A stretch of DNA of 5,990 nt, taken from the NCBI GenBank assembly GCA_021413665.1, contig JAIOPW010000280.1, positions 1-5,990 on the forward strand, given 5' to 3'. The DNA is from Rhodocyclales bacterium (GTDB taxonomy: Bacteria > Pseudomonadota > Gammaproteobacteria > Burkholderiales > Rhodocyclaceae). The notes beneath the pieces were generated by a model, which saw nothing but the letters and a program-made list of their open reading frames with translations, had not been told where the DNA came from and made no database searches. Below, piece after piece: positions 5,172-5,990 of this stretch; the first letter of the stretch is position 1, and each line of letters starts with the position of its first letter. The position numbers and the translations under genes were made by a program.

Positions 5172-5990
5172 TTATTGCTTCTGCACATCGATATAGTTCT
5201 TCACGCCCGGGCTGGGCTTGTCGAGTCCGAACTGGTAGCCCAGTGAAACATAGTGGAAACGGGCATTGGTGTAATCCTCGTGCAGCGCAAAGCCGAAGTT
5301 ATACACCTTGTCGGGCGTAATGGCATGGTCTCCCTTGCCGCCGGCCACCTTGCTGCGCTCGAAAACCACCACCCATTTATTGCCTTCCTTCTTGCCCTCG
5401 GCCTTTAACTGATTCTTCCCGCCATCCATATGGCGCGCGCTGTCGACCCAGCCATCGACCGGGCCTTGACCCTTGCCGCTGCGGAACTGAATCAGATCCA
5501 TGAACTTGCCAGAGGCGAGGTCGGCGCTGGCAATGTACTTGGTCTTCTTGTCGTCCTTGGCATCCTTCATGGTGCGCAGGTCGGTATGGCAGGTGGCCCA
5601 ACAGCCGTTCAGTTCGCTGCCATCGACCGTGCCGCCACCATCGAACATCATGGTGAGCTTGACTTCGTTCTTCGGGTCGAGCTTCTTGTCACCATTCTTC
5701 GGCGGTACCCATTCGAAGCGGAAATAGATCTTGCTGTCGTCATGGGTCGCCTGGAATGTCATGGGAATGAACCCGACCTTGCCTGCGGGCGGGTTCGGCT
5801 CCATAACGGTTTTGGAAACGCCGACCGGCTTGCCCGTCACGATGGCGGTGCCGACTTCGTTTGCGTCGCCTTCGTGACACTTGGCGCAGGCGCGCTTTTT
5901 CTCGACGATGTCCGCGGCGGAGGAATGGTCTGCCTTGTTCATGATCCATTCCAGGCCGGCCTGACCAGGATAGAACACCTTGATCTGGCG
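5172..5990 (-). CDS. Periplasmic c-type haem protein with ethylbenzene dehydrogenase-type haem-binding domain (5' end outside window)
   Basis: 272 codons are visible before the TAA. The frame is open to the window edge (R-Q-I-K then VFYPGQAGLEW), so the GTG at 5978 is probably internal; a signal peptide and perhaps 20-40 residues should lie beyond. Numbering from the first visible codon, a canonical CAKCH is at 35-39 within ACAKCHEGD. A second haem-like motif is CWATCH (130-135), which has three residues between the cysteines instead of two. The overall pattern (beta-rich, FRFEW, MFDGG, NGCWATCHTD, then ALHEDYTNARFHYVSLGYQFGLD near the end) resembles the EB_dh / DMSO-reductase gamma-subunit-like haem domain. 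No membrane helix is seen in this part. It lies 48 bp upstream of fccA on the same strand and is probably cotranscribed. An electron-carrier role with FccAB is inferred from position. The family call is by recalled similarity, not search. Confidence 0.75.
   Translation of the reverse strand, partial: RQIKVFYPGQAGLEWIMNKADHSSAADIVEKKRACAKCHEGDANEVGTAIVTGKPVGVSKTVMEPNPPAGKVGFIPMTFQATHDDSKIYFRFEWVPPKNGDKKLDPKNEVKLTMMFDGGGTVDGSELNGCWATCHTDLRTMKDAKDDKKTKYIASADLASGKFMDLIQFRSGKGQGPVDGWVDSARHMDGGKNQLKAEGKKEGNKWVVVFERSKVAGGKGDHAITPDKVYNFGFALHEDYTNARFHYVSLGYQFGLDKPSPGVKNYIDVQKQ

Noticed and set aside
5976..5978. GTG as the start of the EB_dh-like gene
   Set aside because: The frame continues in good sequence (R-Q-I-K) to the window edge, there is no signal peptide after the GTG although the protein has c-type haem motifs, and no ribosome binding site can be judged.

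Overview
The window looks like part of a proteobacterial chromosome with high G+C (visibly GC-rich codons throughout). The left half is a conserved housekeeping block: rpmB (left edge, partial) and radC on the minus strand, then coaBC and dut on the plus strand. The right half is a periplasmic c-type cytochrome and sulfide-oxidation block. The gene order and protein sequences best fit a sulfur-oxidizing or sulfide-tolerant beta- or gammaproteobacterium. My guess is Betaproteobacteria, but the lineage is an inference and was not tested.

Layout. 1-66 (minus): first 22 codons of rpmB (ribosomal protein L28), with a strong Shine-Dalgarno and a plausible extended -10 promoter in the 72-bp gap after radC. 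139-819 (minus): radC. A 46-bp divergent spacer follows. 866-2068 (plus): coaBC. 2055-2513 (plus): dut, overlapping coaBC by 14 bp. 2525-3139 (plus): diheme cytochrome c4-type protein, 11 bp after dut. 3182-3217: perfect 36-bp palindrome, a likely bidirectional terminator between the convergent blocks. 3236-4531 (minus): fccB, flavocytochrome c sulfide dehydrogenase flavoprotein with a Tat signal. 4545-5123 (minus): fccA, its diheme cytochrome subunit. 5172-5990 (minus): 3' part of a gene for a periplasmic haem protein resembling the ethylbenzene-dehydrogenase/DMSO-reductase-type haem-binding domain. Its 5' end lies beyond the window.

How the genes may work together. FccB oxidises sulfide at a covalently bound FAD next to a redox-active disulfide and passes electrons to the two hemes of FccA. 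The upstream EB_dh-like haem protein is placed to be a third electron carrier of the same system. The convergent c4-type cytochrome could carry electrons on to a terminal oxidase. The first step is established for the FCSD family; the last two are inference from position. The possible novelty here is the combination of an EB_dh-like protein, carrying one standard CXXCH and one unusual CX3CH motif, with an otherwise canonical fccAB pair.

There is no gene-free stretch longer than about 100 bp. I saw no tRNA, rRNA, CRISPR array, insertion sequence or origin.
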